Below, piece by piece: positions 16,554-25,377 of a stretch of DNA of 64,000 bases. The notes below the pieces were generated by a model. That model had not been told where the DNA came from. It ran no database searches and worked only from the letters and a program-made list of their open reading frames with translations. A program made the position numbers and the translations under genes. Numbering within the stretch: the first letter of the stretch is position 1; every line of letters starts with the position of its first letter. The stretch is from Desulfoscipio gibsoniae DSM 7213. GTDB lineage: Bacteria; Bacillota; Desulfotomaculia; Desulfotomaculales; Desulfallaceae. The stretch spans positions 4,274,001-4,338,000 of the forward strand of contig NC_021184.1 in assembly GCF_000233715.2 (NCBI RefSeq). Direction: 5' to 3'.

Positions 16554-17831
16554 ATGTCCCTGGCTATAACGATTTTTATATGTACATATGTTTTAATCAT
16601 TTTTGGACTGGTTCACCGGACTGCTGCCGCTTTCGCCGGTGCTGTGTTAATGCTTGCTTTGAGGGTTATAAATCCGACCCAAGCGTTTAACTCCATTGAC
16701 TTTGATACCGTTGGATTGCTGACCGGCATGATGATAATAATGGGCATTACCAGAAGGACTGGGTTATTTGAATTTCTTGCCATTAAGGCAGCTCAGGGCG
16801 TTAAGGGCGAACCGATTAGAATTCTGTCCTCGTTGTGTCTGATAACGGCTTTTTTTTCAGCATTTTTAGATAATGTAACCACGGTGATGCTGATTATCCC
16901 CGTTACCTTTGCCATCACCCAACAGCTAAGAATAAACCCAGTCCCTTTTTTAATAGCGATTATTATTGCGTCCAATATCGGCGGTACCGCCACGCTTGTC
17001 GGTGACCCGCCCAATATCATGATCAGCGGCTTCACAGGCCTTGGTTTTATGGACTTTGTTGCCAATTTATTGCCCGCCGTACTGCTTATTTATATTATTA
17101 TCATATCGGTTATTAAGTTTTTATACAGGTACCAAATAACAACTTTCCCGAGTCTTCAAATGCGGCTGATGAGTTTAAACGCAGCGGACGAGCTTAACGA
17201 CAGGGCATTGCTCCGCAAATGCCTGGCAGTAATTTTTGTAACCGTCCTGGGCTTTGTTCTGCACCAGCAAATAAGGCTGGAACCGGCTCTTATTGCTATG
17301 GTTAGCGCTTGTGTATTGCTTTTCATATCCAAAAGCAGCGTGTTAAGGTCTTTGAAATATGTAGAATGGTCTGTGATTGTATTTTTTATAAGTCTATTTA
17401 TTATGATAGGTGCTATGGAACAGATTGGCTTATTCGAAAAGTTGGCCGGAGTCGGTCTGGATATAACAGGCGGCCATATTTTACCCACAGCACTAATAAT
17501 CCTGTGGCTATCCGCCATTTTATCCGCCTTTGTCGACAACATACCCTTTGTTGGGGCCATGATCCCTCTAATTCAGGATATGGGTCGACTTGGTGAAATT
17601 TACGATTTAAATTTTCTTTGGTGGTCCCTGTCTCTAGGCTCGTGTCTTGGCGGTAATGGAACGGCCATAGGCGCGTCGGCTAATGTTGTGGTTATCGGCA
17701 TGGCGGAAAAAAGGGGGATTCATATAAGCTTTATAGATTTTATGAAAGTTGCCTTCCCGTTAATGATTACAACCATATTAATCTCAACAGGATATCTGTT
17801 TGGCTGGTATTACATAAATATAATGCGTTGA
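16554..17831 (+). CDS. ArsB/NhaD-type ion permease (P-protein/SLC13-like)
   Basis: 425 residues with about 11 hydrophobic segments. Two inverted repeats carry the family signature loops: LDNVTTVMLIIP with GGTATLVGDPPNIM in the first half, and VDNIPFVGAMIPLI with GGNGTAIGASANVV in the second. Such permeases exchange cations for arsenite, Na+/H+ or carboxylates; the ion cannot be read from sequence. GAGAGGAAG lies 6 nt before the ATG. No ars genes accompany it. Confidence 0.85.
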   Translation: MSLAITIFICTYVLIIFGLVHRTAAAFAGAVLMLALRVINPTQAFNSIDFDTVGLLTGMMIIMGITRRTGLFEFLAIKAAQGVKGEPIRILSSLCLITAFFSAFLDNVTTVMLIIPVTFAITQQLRINPVPFLIAIIIASNIGGTATLVGDPPNIMISGFTGLGFMDFVANLLPAVLLIYIIIISVIKFLYRYQITTFPSLQMRLMSLNAADELNDRALLRKCLAVIFVTVLGFVLHQQIRLEPALIAMVSACVLLFISKSSVLRSLKYVEWSVIVFFISLFIMIGAMEQIGLFEKLAGVGLDITGGHILPTALIILWLSAILSAFVDNIPFVGAMIPLIQDMGRLGEIYDLNFLWWSLSLGSCLGGNGTAIGASANVVVIGMAEKRGIHISFIDFMKVAFPLMITTILISTGYLFGWYYINIMR

Positions 17832-17833
17832 TG

Positions 17834-18634
17834 TTATTCCCGACTGTTCAAGACAAAGGACTGCAAACCACCATCATTGTTAAAAAGTTTTTTATAAGAC
17901 AGTCCCACCAATATCAGACAGCCGATGGCCACAGCAGCAGCGATCATCAGCACTACGACTATTTGATAACGCACTGCTTCCCTTGGGTCGGCACCCCCTA
18001 AGATTTGTCCCGTCATCATCCCAGGTAGACTAACAAGCCCAACAACCATTAATGAGTTGATAGTAGGGGTCATGCCAGCCCTGATGGATTCACGAACACT
18101 GGTTTGAATAGCTTCCCAAGGAGTTGCGCCGAAGGTGAGCATGGCCTCAATTTCGAAAGCGCGGGACCTAGCCTCCAGGTAGAGGCGGTCCAGGGACAGG
18201 GCTATGCCGTTCATGGAATTACCAAGGATCATGCCAAAAATGGGTATGGCAATCCGGGCCGAGTACCAGGGGTCGGGAGAAATGATGAGGGTGGTAACAA
18301 TAGTTCCAACCAAGTAGGTACTGGCGACAAGGGATAAAAAGGCCAGTGCGGTAGGATAGCCGGTCACGTTGGGCGTCCTTTTTACCGCGGCACGGGAGGC
18401 AATATAACACATAATTGTAATGATTAAAATTATTAACCACAGGTTATTAACCTGGAAAATATAGGTTAATGCATAGCCTATCAATGTTAGTTGCACGAAG
18501 GTTCGTATAGTACCCCAAACTAATGGTCTTAAAAGTCCCAATTTTAAAAATGAGGAAATGCCTCCGGTAATTAAAATTAAGATAAAGGTAAATGTGAGCT
18601 GAAGATTTGTAATCGGGATAACGGAACTTTCCAA
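17834..18634 (-). CDS. fetB: ABC transporter permease, FetB/UPF0014 family
   Basis: 266 residues with about seven membrane segments and the UPF0014 signature LGNSMNGIALSLDR, FGATPWEA and SLPGMMTGQILGGADP. It is the membrane part of the FetAB exporter, linked in E. coli to iron efflux and oxidative-stress resistance. It starts 1 bp after the ATPase gene ends, so it is the third gene of a padR-fetA-fetB operon. A degenerate copy of an internal stretch occurs at 19785-19837. Confidence 0.9.
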   Translation of the reverse strand: MESSVIPITNLQLTFTFILILITGGISSFLKLGLLRPLVWGTIRTFVQLTLIGYALTYIFQVNNLWLIILIITIMCYIASRAAVKRTPNVTGYPTALAFLSLVASTYLVGTIVTTLIISPDPWYSARIAIPIFGMILGNSMNGIALSLDRLYLEARSRAFEIEAMLTFGATPWEAIQTSVRESIRAGMTPTINSLMVVGLVSLPGMMTGQILGGADPREAVRYQIVVVLMIAAAVAIGCLILVGLSYKKLFNNDGGLQSFVLNSRE

Positions 18635-18635
18635 A

Positions 18636-19289
18636 TTAACGACCTCTTTCCAAAGGTTTGATGTCTAGATACTTAAAATGTTCCATCTGCTGGTAGTCAT
18701 TATTATGGGATATTAGCAATGCGGCATGGTCCGCTACCTTTAACCACCCGGAAAGAACCCGGTACAGAGCCTGCCGTGCCAGCTCATCAAGGGCTGCAGT
18801 GGGCTCATCCAAGAGTAAAACTGTTGGGTCAACAAGTAAGGCACGGATAAAGGCAAGCCTGGATGCTTCACCACCGGACACTGTTCGGGCATCCTGATTC
18901 CATAACTCCGGTGATAAATGCAACTGTTCCATTAACTCTTTGGCCCTGTTTTTGTCCAGTTTTCTTTGGCCTCCTACCCTGGTTTCGAAGGGTTTGAATA
19001 AGTTGCCCGCTACTGTGCCATCAAAAAGAGCCGGTTTTTGAGCCAGGTAATGGACATTTATTCGCCAGCTAGTACTTGGTATTTGCAGCCAGTTTTTCCC
19101 CCGCAGGAAAGCTTCACCCCCGGAACCAGGTTGGAGGCGGGATAGAATTCTTAACAAAGTTGATTTTCCGGCTCCCGAAGGGCCTCTGACTATTAAAACC
19201 TCCCCGCTTTTGACTGCTCCTGAAACAACAATATTACGTCCTGAATCATTTCCAAGGGTGTAGGTAATATCTCTAAACTCAAACAGCAA
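18636..19289 (-). CDS. fetA: ABC transporter ATP-binding protein, FetA-like
   Basis: 217 residues with Walker A GPSGAGKSTLLR, the signature VSGGEASRLAFIRAL, Walker B VLLLDEPTAALDE and the H-loop LLISHNN. It energises FetB. I place the start at TTG 19289 because GGGGAGG lies 9 nt upstream and the family begins here; a longer frame to 19358 runs inside padR. The padR stop codon ends 1 bp before this start. Confidence 0.88.
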   Translation of the reverse strand: MLFEFRDITYTLGNDSGRNIVVSGAVKSGEVLIVRGPSGAGKSTLLRILSRLQPGSGGEAFLRGKNWLQIPSTSWRINVHYLAQKPALFDGTVAGNLFKPFETRVGGQRKLDKNRAKELMEQLHLSPELWNQDARTVSGGEASRLAFIRALLVDPTVLLLDEPTAALDELARQALYRVLSGWLKVADHAALLISHNNDYQQMEHFKYLDIKPLERGR

Positions 19290-19290
19290 A

Positions 19291-19596
19291 TTAAAGATCC
19301 TCCCCAAGCACTTCCAGGGCAAGTTCCCGAATCCTTTTTTTGGATTCAAGTAAAACATTGTTGCCTTCTTCGGTAATGCTATAGTATTTTCTTATTTTTC
19401 CTTCCACATTCACCTTCTCGGATACCAGGAGACCGCTTTGTTCTAGTTTTTGCAGGATGGGATACATGGTCCCGGGGCTTACGTGGTAACCGTGGCTTTC
19501 AAGCTCTTCAATTAATTCCAACCCATAAACCGGACTTAGCGAAGCATGATAAAGAATATGCACCCGAATAAAACCCAAAAAAATATCTCTTAACAA
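19291..19596 (-). CDS. PadR-family transcriptional regulator
   Basis: 101 residues: a winged helix with YGLELIEELESHGYHVSPGTMYPILQKLEQSGLL and a short C-terminal helix. It starts at TTG (GAGGTGG upstream), which is unusual but matched by an almost identical start at 29.16 kb. It is the first gene of the fet operon and presumably represses it through the palindrome 16 bp upstream. The copper, iron or drug signal is unknown. Confidence 0.9.
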   Translation of the reverse strand: MLRDIFLGFIRVHILYHASLSPVYGLELIEELESHGYHVSPGTMYPILQKLEQSGLLVSEKVNVEGKIRKYYSITEEGNNVLLESKKRIRELALEVLGEDL

Positions 19597-19611
19597 TTCA
19601 AACCACCTCTT

Positions 19612-19626
19612 TATCGCGAGGCGATA
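19612..19626. promoter_or_regulatory. palindromic operator in front of padR-fetAB
   Basis: TATCGC-GAG-GCGATA, a perfect 6-bp inverted repeat just upstream of the padR ribosome-binding site and inside the likely promoter region. An equivalent site (TATCGC-AAA-GCGATA) lies in the duplicated sequence at 29183-29197, supporting a function as PadR binding site. Confidence 0.6.
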
Positions 19627-19689
19627 TCGGTTTTAATTATTATTATCATATACTAATAGATTTTGCAAGATAAAATAAATAAAAGAAAT

Positions 19690-19940
19690 CTACGTTGACC
19701 AAAGTGTTATGTTATTACTGCGTAAGTAATTCAAAATGCAAAATGGACTTCCCAAAAACCAATGCGGCAACCCCCCTAATGCAAAGTTGGACGAAGGTTC
19801 GTATCGTACCCCAAATTAATAATGGCCTTAAAAGGCCTAGTATTTTCTTATCTTTCCTTCCACCATTAACCTTCAGCGCCAATCATCAGCAGCCCCTTCT
19901 AGATCAAAGGCTAGCCCTGCCTGAGGATTAGTTAGTTTTA
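19690..19940. other. rearranged fragments of fetB, padR and another locus
   Basis: A patchwork: 19722-19784 matches 59765-59825; 19785-19837 matches an internal part of fetB (18489-18535); 19838-19873 matches an internal part of padR (19382-19415). The end, read on the minus strand, gives ATIPLGTPNGLKLTNPQAG and then a stop, a piece of an unidentified gene. All fragments are too short to be functional. Confidence 0.65.
19722..19784 (+). repeat. 63-bp dispersed repeat, copy 1
   Basis: GTAAGTAATTCAAAATGCAA at the start and AATGCGGCAACC near the end, nearly identical to 59765-59825 with one 2-bp indel and one C/T difference. Confidence 0.85.
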
Positions 19941-19999
19941 GTCCGTTAGGGGTACCTAGTGGAATGGTTGCAGTCCTTGGTACTAAACAGCCGGGAATA

Positions 20000-20038
20000 A
20001 AGAAAAAAGAAGCCACTTGCTTAGTAGTGACTTCTTTT
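20000..20038. terminator. bidirectional terminator
   Basis: AAAAAAGAAGCCACT pairs with AGTGACTTCTTTT across an 8-nt loop; one mismatch. It lies just behind the selenoprotein gene (minus strand) and probably ends the lactate permease-selenoprotein transcript. Confidence 0.7.
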
Positions 20039-20046
20039 CGCTCTAT

Positions 20047-20301
20047 TTACTTTTTCCCCAGCTTTTGAGCCACAACTATTTCCAGCTCTTCCTGATTTGC
20101 GTTTTTACCTAATTCCACATCATCACAAATAAATTGGGGATTAATGCCGTCATCTCCTTTATTACCCAGACCCATGAATCCTTTGTAAATAACTTCTACC
20201 TTTACAACATCAGAACCAAACTTTTCACTGGCCGCACCGGCCATTTTAGAAAGACCGGCTCAGCAGGGGCCTGCAGAACGGTTTGAGTATACTTTGATGT
20301 T
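20047..20301 (-). CDS. small thioredoxin-fold selenoprotein (CU motif), start codon not recognisable
   Basis: Reading on the minus strand from about 20301 gives NIKVYSNRSAGPCUAGLSKM, with UGA at 20262-20260 directly after a Cys, and 65 more codons to TAA. The Cys-Sec pair after the first beta strand is a redox motif, and the downstream sequence aligns with the selenoprotein at 35936 (VEVIYK against VEVIYP). An inverted CCGG...CCGG right after the UGA could serve as the bacterial SECIS. No ATG, GTG, TTG or CTG exists between the UGA and the preceding in-frame stop; the frame starts 2 bp behind the permease stop. Either the 5' end was lost or an ATA/ATC start with translational coupling is used. 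Confidence 0.65.
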
Positions 20302-20302
20302 G

Positions 20303-22057
20303 CTAAAAAATATGAAGTTGTATCATGGCTAAAGCGCCAAGCAACAAAGCGAAAATAATGCTGATACCAAAGACCCGGCGTAGTAATTCTCCTTCAATTC
20401 CCGGCTTATTTAATGTTGCACTAGCAATAACCAGGTCCTGAAAAGCTATAGCTTTACCCATTGTGCCACCAGAAGCCAGCGTTCCGGCCGAAAAGACCGG
20501 GTCGATGCCCAACTGCGCTCCACTAACCACCGAAAGGTTGCCAAACAAAGCGTTGGAAGCTGCAACACTACCTGCCAGCGTACATCCCAGCATACCCATC
20601 AAGGCAACGGCCACTGGAAAGAGAAAACCGGTAGCAGCAAAAGCAAGACCAATGGTGTAGGTCATAGCGGCATAATTCATAAGATAAGCAATGCCTAAAA
20701 TACAGATAATGGTAACGCCCGGCAGCAGTAAATTTTTTAGTGTGGAAACGTAAATTTGCGCTGCTTTGGACGGTTTTATACCCAGGACAAAAACTGAAAT
20801 AATTCCCGCAAAGAATACCAGAGAACCACCAACTACCAGTAGGGGTTGGCTGTAAACAGCCGCGTATGGCTCCGGCTGCGGAACAACGGGCGCTAACTTC
20901 CAAACCGCATTATGAAGCCCCGCCCATTCAAAATTAACGGTACTAATCTGGGTCAGCCATTTTTTCATCGGAGTACCGGTTACTAACCCGATAACGGCAA
21001 TTAACAGTAAGTACGGTGACCAGGCCCGGATAATCTGCCCTGTAGGTAATTTTTCTTCCGCCTTGTCTTGGATATCGGTATTCTTTTCACCTGGAAATAG
21101 CCAGGTGTTCTTAGGGCGCCAAAACCGTAAAAAGATAAGTATAGTTAAAATAGATGCCAGGGAAGCTGAAATACCTACAATATAGGGACCTGATTTGGAT
21201 GCCAGCATACCGACAACAGCATAACTGAATCCAACGGCAAAGGTTAACGGCCAGATTTCTTTAAAACCTTTCCAACCCGCAATTAATATTACCAGGGCAA
21301 TAGGGAAGAAGGCTGTAAGTATGGGCGCCTGCATCCCGGACATGGCCGAAAGTTCATTGATGTCCAAACCAGTCACTGAGTTCAAGACTACTACAGGCAT
21401 ACCCTGAGTACCCCACACGCTTGGCGTGGTATCGGATAGGAGTGCCACCGTGGCGGCAGTTAGAGGGGGGAATCCAAATCCAAGCAGCATAGCCGTTACA
21501 ATGGCTATGGGCGCACCAAAAGCCGCTATACCCTCCAATAGCGTAGTAAAACCAAAGCCCACCAGCAATGTTTGTATCCGACGATCTTTACTAACATAGC
21601 CCAGCGAACTTTTAACAATTTCAAAATAACCGCTTTCTACAGTCATATTAAATATCCATACCGCACTGGACAGTGTCCATAAAATGGGAAATACCGCCAT
21701 CAGCATCCCCATTAAGGTACTATTAAAAGCAAGCCCAACCGGCATTTTCCATACCCCAATAGCCACTAGTAATGTTGCCAGCAGGGAAATTATTGCTGAA
21801 ACGTGAGCCGGCTTTTTCAAACCGCCTAGCAAGAGGAACATTGAAAGAATAGGGGTACCCGCCAGTAAGGCTGATAGATACAGATTATCTCCTATCGGGG
21901 TATAGTTTTGCACCCATTTAATAGTCTCGGTGGAGAATAAACCGCCAGGCAGCCATGCTGTTATTAAAAAAACCAGAAAAAAGCAGGCTGCCACTGCTGG
22001 CCGCACCCAGTTTCTTGGTTCGGGGTGTATTTGCTGTTCCTTTCTTTGTTGCTTCAT
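20303..22057 (-). CDS. L-lactate permease (LctP/LldP) family transporter
   Basis: 584 residues with about 14 membrane segments and family blocks such as GFGFTTLLEGIAAFGAPIAI, ALLSDTTPSVWGTQG and the C-terminal GCTLAGSVAASNALFGNLSV. Family members import lactate or glycolate with protons. I use ATG 22057 (GGAGG 8 nt upstream). It is downstream of the SLC13 permease and sulfotransferase on the same strand, so the real substrate here could be another short hydroxy or sulfonated acid. Its stop codon lies against the selenoprotein frame. Confidence 0.85.
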   Translation of the reverse strand: MKQQRKEQQIHPEPRNWVRPAVAACFFLVFLITAWLPGGLFSTETIKWVQNYTPIGDNLYLSALLAGTPILSMFLLLGGLKKPAHVSAIISLLATLLVAIGVWKMPVGLAFNSTLMGMLMAVFPILWTLSSAVWIFNMTVESGYFEIVKSSLGYVSKDRRIQTLLVGFGFTTLLEGIAAFGAPIAIVTAMLLGFGFPPLTAATVALLSDTTPSVWGTQGMPVVVLNSVTGLDINELSAMSGMQAPILTAFFPIALVILIAGWKGFKEIWPLTFAVGFSYAVVGMLASKSGPYIVGISASLASILTILIFLRFWRPKNTWLFPGEKNTDIQDKAEEKLPTGQIIRAWSPYLLLIAVIGLVTGTPMKKWLTQISTVNFEWAGLHNAVWKLAPVVPQPEPYAAVYSQPLLVVGGSLVFFAGIISVFVLGIKPSKAAQIYVSTLKNLLLPGVTIICILGIAYLMNYAAMTYTIGLAFAATGFLFPVAVALMGMLGCTLAGSVAASNALFGNLSVVSGAQLGIDPVFSAGTLASGGTMGKAIAFQDLVIASATLNKPGIEGELLRRVFGISIIFALLLGALAMIQLHIF

Positions 22058-22234
22058 GCACGTCACCTCCAGTTTAAAAAATATTGCCCGATAGCTGTAG
22101 TAGACTTTCGGGCAGAAAACAAACCTTTCTAAATTATAAAGAACTATGATGAATGGTAAGAGAAGAGTTGTAATTAGTTAATTGATTTTTTAAACAGTTT
22201 TGTAATAAATAAAGTTTATATCCGCTATAAGTGT

Positions 22235-23713
22235 TTATAAACCAGGAGGCATTGTGTAAAATGGCAACTTCAACACGCCCACCGTGATAACAAAGTATAT
22301 AATTGTGACTATCGAACATATAAATGCTACCAGAAGTCCATAATAAAACATTCTTTTAATATTGGAGCCGAACCCCGCTACCATAGCCTGGGCGCCTGTG
22401 GCGGATACCACCGCAAAGCTCCAGCTCAATGAAGCACCGGCAATCCAGATAAAAGCAACGGAACCCTTTTGTAAACCGGCCCAATTATTAAACGCTTCCA
22501 TTGCAATGGGGATAAGGATACCTGCCGCTGCCGTATCGGACACGAACTGGGACAAGAATGTAGAGCCCACGCTAATACCAATTATCGCTGGTATAGTACC
22601 TGCATCGATAATTGGTTGAAGCCATCCTGCGAAAACTGCGTCGGCACCGGTTTTAGATATCACCCTTCCTAAAGCTATTGCTCCTGGCCAGATAAATAAT
22701 ATGGCAGCCGGGAAGTTTTGTACTACGGTTGGAATAGTAAGCAGCGTCTCTCCCTCTTTTTTAGATGGAACTATGAACAGCAACATTGCAAAGATAAAGA
22801 ACATATGCGCCGGATGCAGCCATTCAAACCAGGGACCCGATAGAACATCGACGTATAGCGGACGAGCAATGGCCAGGATAATGATTAGTAAAAAACCATA
22901 GCCGGTAAACTTTTCCTCAAAGCTCATAGGACCCATTTTTTTAAGTTCTTGCTTATAGAAATCACGGGTCCCTTTAAATCTTTCTTCTTCGGGGTCTGGT
23001 TTCATTACATAATAAAAAACCAATGATACTACTGTCATAACCAGTAGGGAAACGGGGAGCATTCTCGCAGTCCAATCCAGGAAAAATACTTCTCTGCCTA
23101 CATATTCATTTAGGAAGCTCCAGGTGACCAATGCCTGACCGCCGCCCAGCGGGGTTACCATTCCGCCAATAGAAGCGCCCCAAGCGACCGCTACAAGAAC
23201 ATTAGAAGCAGCTTTGCTATCATATCTTTGTTGGAAGGTTTTGTAACCCGCATAAAAAAGTGCAGCTACGGCAATAGGCGCAAATATTGCACCCACCGGC
23301 GTATTTCCCATTACGAAACTGGCTATGCCGCATAGCCAGAACCAGCCCACAGCCTGTACCCGGGTATTGTTACTAAAATAACTTAAAAAGTTGAGCGATA
23401 CTCTCTTGGCCAGATCCCACCTTACCCAGGCACAGGTAATTAAAGATGCGCCTACGATAAGGAACAGGTCTTTATGCATATATAGTTTTAGAACATCTTC
23501 ACGTGGTATAAAGGGGTAAAAAGCTACCACAATTATTGGCACCAGGCAGGTAATTTTCATATCTACAACTGCAGTTACCCACCAGTAGACCATCCAAAAA
23601 AGTATACCAAAACCCAATCTCGGTGTCAGCGTTTCACCGAAAAAGGGGACAGCTAAAGCAATTAACATCAGCAGCGGTCCAACCATTATTTTGGGTAGTT
23701 TAGAAGCATCCAT
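22235..23713 (-). CDS. SLC13/DASS-type anion permease
   Basis: 492 residues, about 12 membrane segments. The paired signature loops are present: GNTPVGAIFAPIAVA in the first half and SQFVSDTAAAGILIPIAM in the second, with GGMVTPLGGGQALV between. The family moves sulfate, dicarboxylates or sulfonates, usually with Na+. ATG 23713 follows AGGGGGAAG. It lies between the sulfotransferase and the lactate permease homologue, which suggests a sulfated or sulfonated substrate (inference). Confidence 0.85.
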   Translation of the reverse strand: MDASKLPKIMVGPLLMLIALAVPFFGETLTPRLGFGILFWMVYWWVTAVVDMKITCLVPIIVVAFYPFIPREDVLKLYMHKDLFLIVGASLITCAWVRWDLAKRVSLNFLSYFSNNTRVQAVGWFWLCGIASFVMGNTPVGAIFAPIAVAALFYAGYKTFQQRYDSKAASNVLVAVAWGASIGGMVTPLGGGQALVTWSFLNEYVGREVFFLDWTARMLPVSLLVMTVVSLVFYYVMKPDPEEERFKGTRDFYKQELKKMGPMSFEEKFTGYGFLLIIILAIARPLYVDVLSGPWFEWLHPAHMFFIFAMLLFIVPSKKEGETLLTIPTVVQNFPAAILFIWPGAIALGRVISKTGADAVFAGWLQPIIDAGTIPAIIGISVGSTFLSQFVSDTAAAGILIPIAMEAFNNWAGLQKGSVAFIWIAGASLSWSFAVVSATGAQAMVAGFGSNIKRMFYYGLLVAFICSIVTIIYFVITVGVLKLPFYTMPPGL

Positions 23714-23771
23714 TTTCTTCCCCCTTGTCATTAACGATTTCCCAGCAACACTCTAAGTTTAATTGGTAGGT

Positions 23772-23794
23772 AATGCGGGGGCTACCCCCGCATT
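23772..23794 (+). terminator. strong 10-bp GC-rich hairpin between sulfotransferase and SLC13 genes
   Basis: AATGCGGGGG-CTA-CCCCCGCATT followed by T7 on the plus strand. The flanking genes are on the minus strand, where the hairpin has no U tract behind it. It may act as an mRNA stabiliser or attenuator there, or as a terminator against antisense transcripts. Confidence 0.55.
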
Positions 23795-23797
23795 TTT

Positions 23798-24958
23798 TTA
23801 GAAAACAATCCCTTTGGCTGTATATTGTCTTTTAATGCTGAAATGCTCTTTCCATTTCTTCCAGGCCCGGAATCCTACGATAAGTTCTTCGTGAGAATGT
23901 CCGATGGGGAACATATCCTTGGGAATATCTGCTTCACTCCAGATACCTTGCCTTCTTCTTGCCTCGCGCTGGTCTACCAGCCAATCGCGGTAGCTTTCAA
24001 AGAGGATGTGCCCTTCGGGGGCGTCCAGCAGTGCCGCCCTAATCCGGCCGTCAAACTCCCTCCAGCGGGCTTCGTCCTCCGGAGTAATCGTCAGGGGCTC
24101 CACATCATTCTGATAACCGGCTTCTGCCAATTCCTTACCTGCTACGGCTGCAAAGATTCGCTGATCCCGAATGCTGAGCAGCTCTTTATAAATACCAATA
24201 TATTTGTCGCTGACCGCATGACCAAGCGGTTTGTGATCGCGGGTGGTGCCGCGTTTTTGGCCAATGTCGCCCTTCCAAAAGTCCAGCATGGTGGATTCGT
24301 ATTCTTCGCCTATAAAATCACAAATCTTCCTGAGTACTTCTTCAGGCTTGCGGACCAGGTCCTCATAGGTAATATCCATCCACTCTTCAGCGCTAAGTTT
24401 CTCGCGCCAGGGTTTAACTGCGTTCCAGGTCATCTTCCAGTTTTCCGCGGCACAGAAAATATTCGCCGGCCCGAAGGAGGATTCCAAATAATCTACGCTG
24501 GCATCACGGCCGTCTCTGACAATATAGATAAATTGAGCATCGGGGAAACATTCTTTGATAGGGCCGACAAAATAGAGGTTGTGTGGCGTCTTCTGGCCCC
24601 AACGAGGCTTATTGCCGTTTTTACGGGCAAACATCTCATGCATCGCACAGTATACGCCGGCAAAACTTTTTTCTTTAACTTCAGCTAAAAGTTCATTAAC
24701 CGCTGTTCTGGGATTTAAATCCATTCCCCAAAGATGACGATTTAGACCAAAAAGCATCTCGTCTGCAAGAGTTCTAAGATTTTCTTCTTTATTTAAATCA
24801 CCATAGGTATACAAATAGGGGTAAAAACGGGGGAACAACCAGCCTACCTCAGGTACAGCAATTCGGGAATGCTGGCCTAACATAACCATTACTAATGTGG
24901 TTCCGGACCTCTCATTTCCAATAACAAAGATTGGTTTTTCCTTTAACATAATAGCCAC
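23798..24958 (-). CDS. PAPS-dependent sulfotransferase family protein
   Basis: 386 residues. The 5'-phosphosulfate loop is FVIGNERSGTTLV near the N-terminus, with the conserved RSGTT. The 3'-phosphate-binding segment is FIYIVRDGRDASVDYLESSF at about 145, and ITYEDLVRKPEEVLRKICDFIG follows at about 200. It should move sulfate from PAPS to a hydroxyl or amine of a small molecule or glycan. GTG 24958 has GGAGGT 9 nt upstream. It is first in the operon with two anion permeases, below a LysR gene, a setting not typical for capsule sulfation. The substrate is unknown. Confidence 0.85.
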   Translation of the reverse strand: MAIMLKEKPIFVIGNERSGTTLVMVMLGQHSRIAVPEVGWLFPRFYPYLYTYGDLNKEENLRTLADEMLFGLNRHLWGMDLNPRTAVNELLAEVKEKSFAGVYCAMHEMFARKNGNKPRWGQKTPHNLYFVGPIKECFPDAQFIYIVRDGRDASVDYLESSFGPANIFCAAENWKMTWNAVKPWREKLSAEEWMDITYEDLVRKPEEVLRKICDFIGEEYESTMLDFWKGDIGQKRGTTRDHKPLGHAVSDKYIGIYKELLSIRDQRIFAAVAGKELAEAGYQNDVEPLTITPEDEARWREFDGRIRAALLDAPEGHILFESYRDWLVDQREARRRQGIWSEADIPKDMFPIGHSHEELIVGFRAWKKWKEHFSIKRQYTAKGIVF

Positions 24959-25319
24959 TTTTGTTTACCTCCATTTAATAATTTGAAATAATTCTCTAGC
25001 TACATAAAATTTTAACTTTTAATTTACCATTGCCAACCAAGTTGCAGATAACCTATAACTATAAACATCACTCCTTGCTCAAACACGGTAGACCAACAAA
25101 ATCTTTGTGCAATTAAAATAATTATTTAAGAATAAATAAACTAGAAAGGAACATCTTAGCAAATTTAACATTGTACTTATAATAACTTGAACTTAATCTA
25201 AAAGTAACACAACCATTACGCTTATTCAAATTACCTCCCGGAATAACTGTATTACCATATGGAATGATAAAAATAAGTTATGGTTATCTTTGACTTTGGA
25301 CTATAGATGTGCAGGAAAT
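24959..25319. other. AT-rich promoter region of the sulfotransferase operon
   Basis: 360 bp between the LysR gene and the sulfotransferase, no ORF. It contains short dyads that could bind the LysR protein, for example ACCATATGG at about 25254-25262 and AATAACTGT...AAGTTAT around it. The binding site itself cannot be assigned by eye. Confidence 0.4.
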
Positions 25320-25354
25320 AAAAAAAGCACGTACATTATTTTGTACGTGCTTCA
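25318..25354 (-). terminator. terminator of the lysR gene
   Basis: On the minus strand GAAGCACGTACA and TGTACGTGCTT form an 11-bp stem followed by TTTTTT, 25 bp behind the LysR stop codon. It isolates lysR from the sulfotransferase operon. Confidence 0.8.
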
Positions 25355-25377
25355 CAAAAACAATTTAGTATTAGCTG

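Noticed and set aside
23772-23794. Terminator for the sulfotransferase gene
   Set aside because: The T run lies on the plus strand while the gene is on the minus strand, so it would not terminate that transcript.
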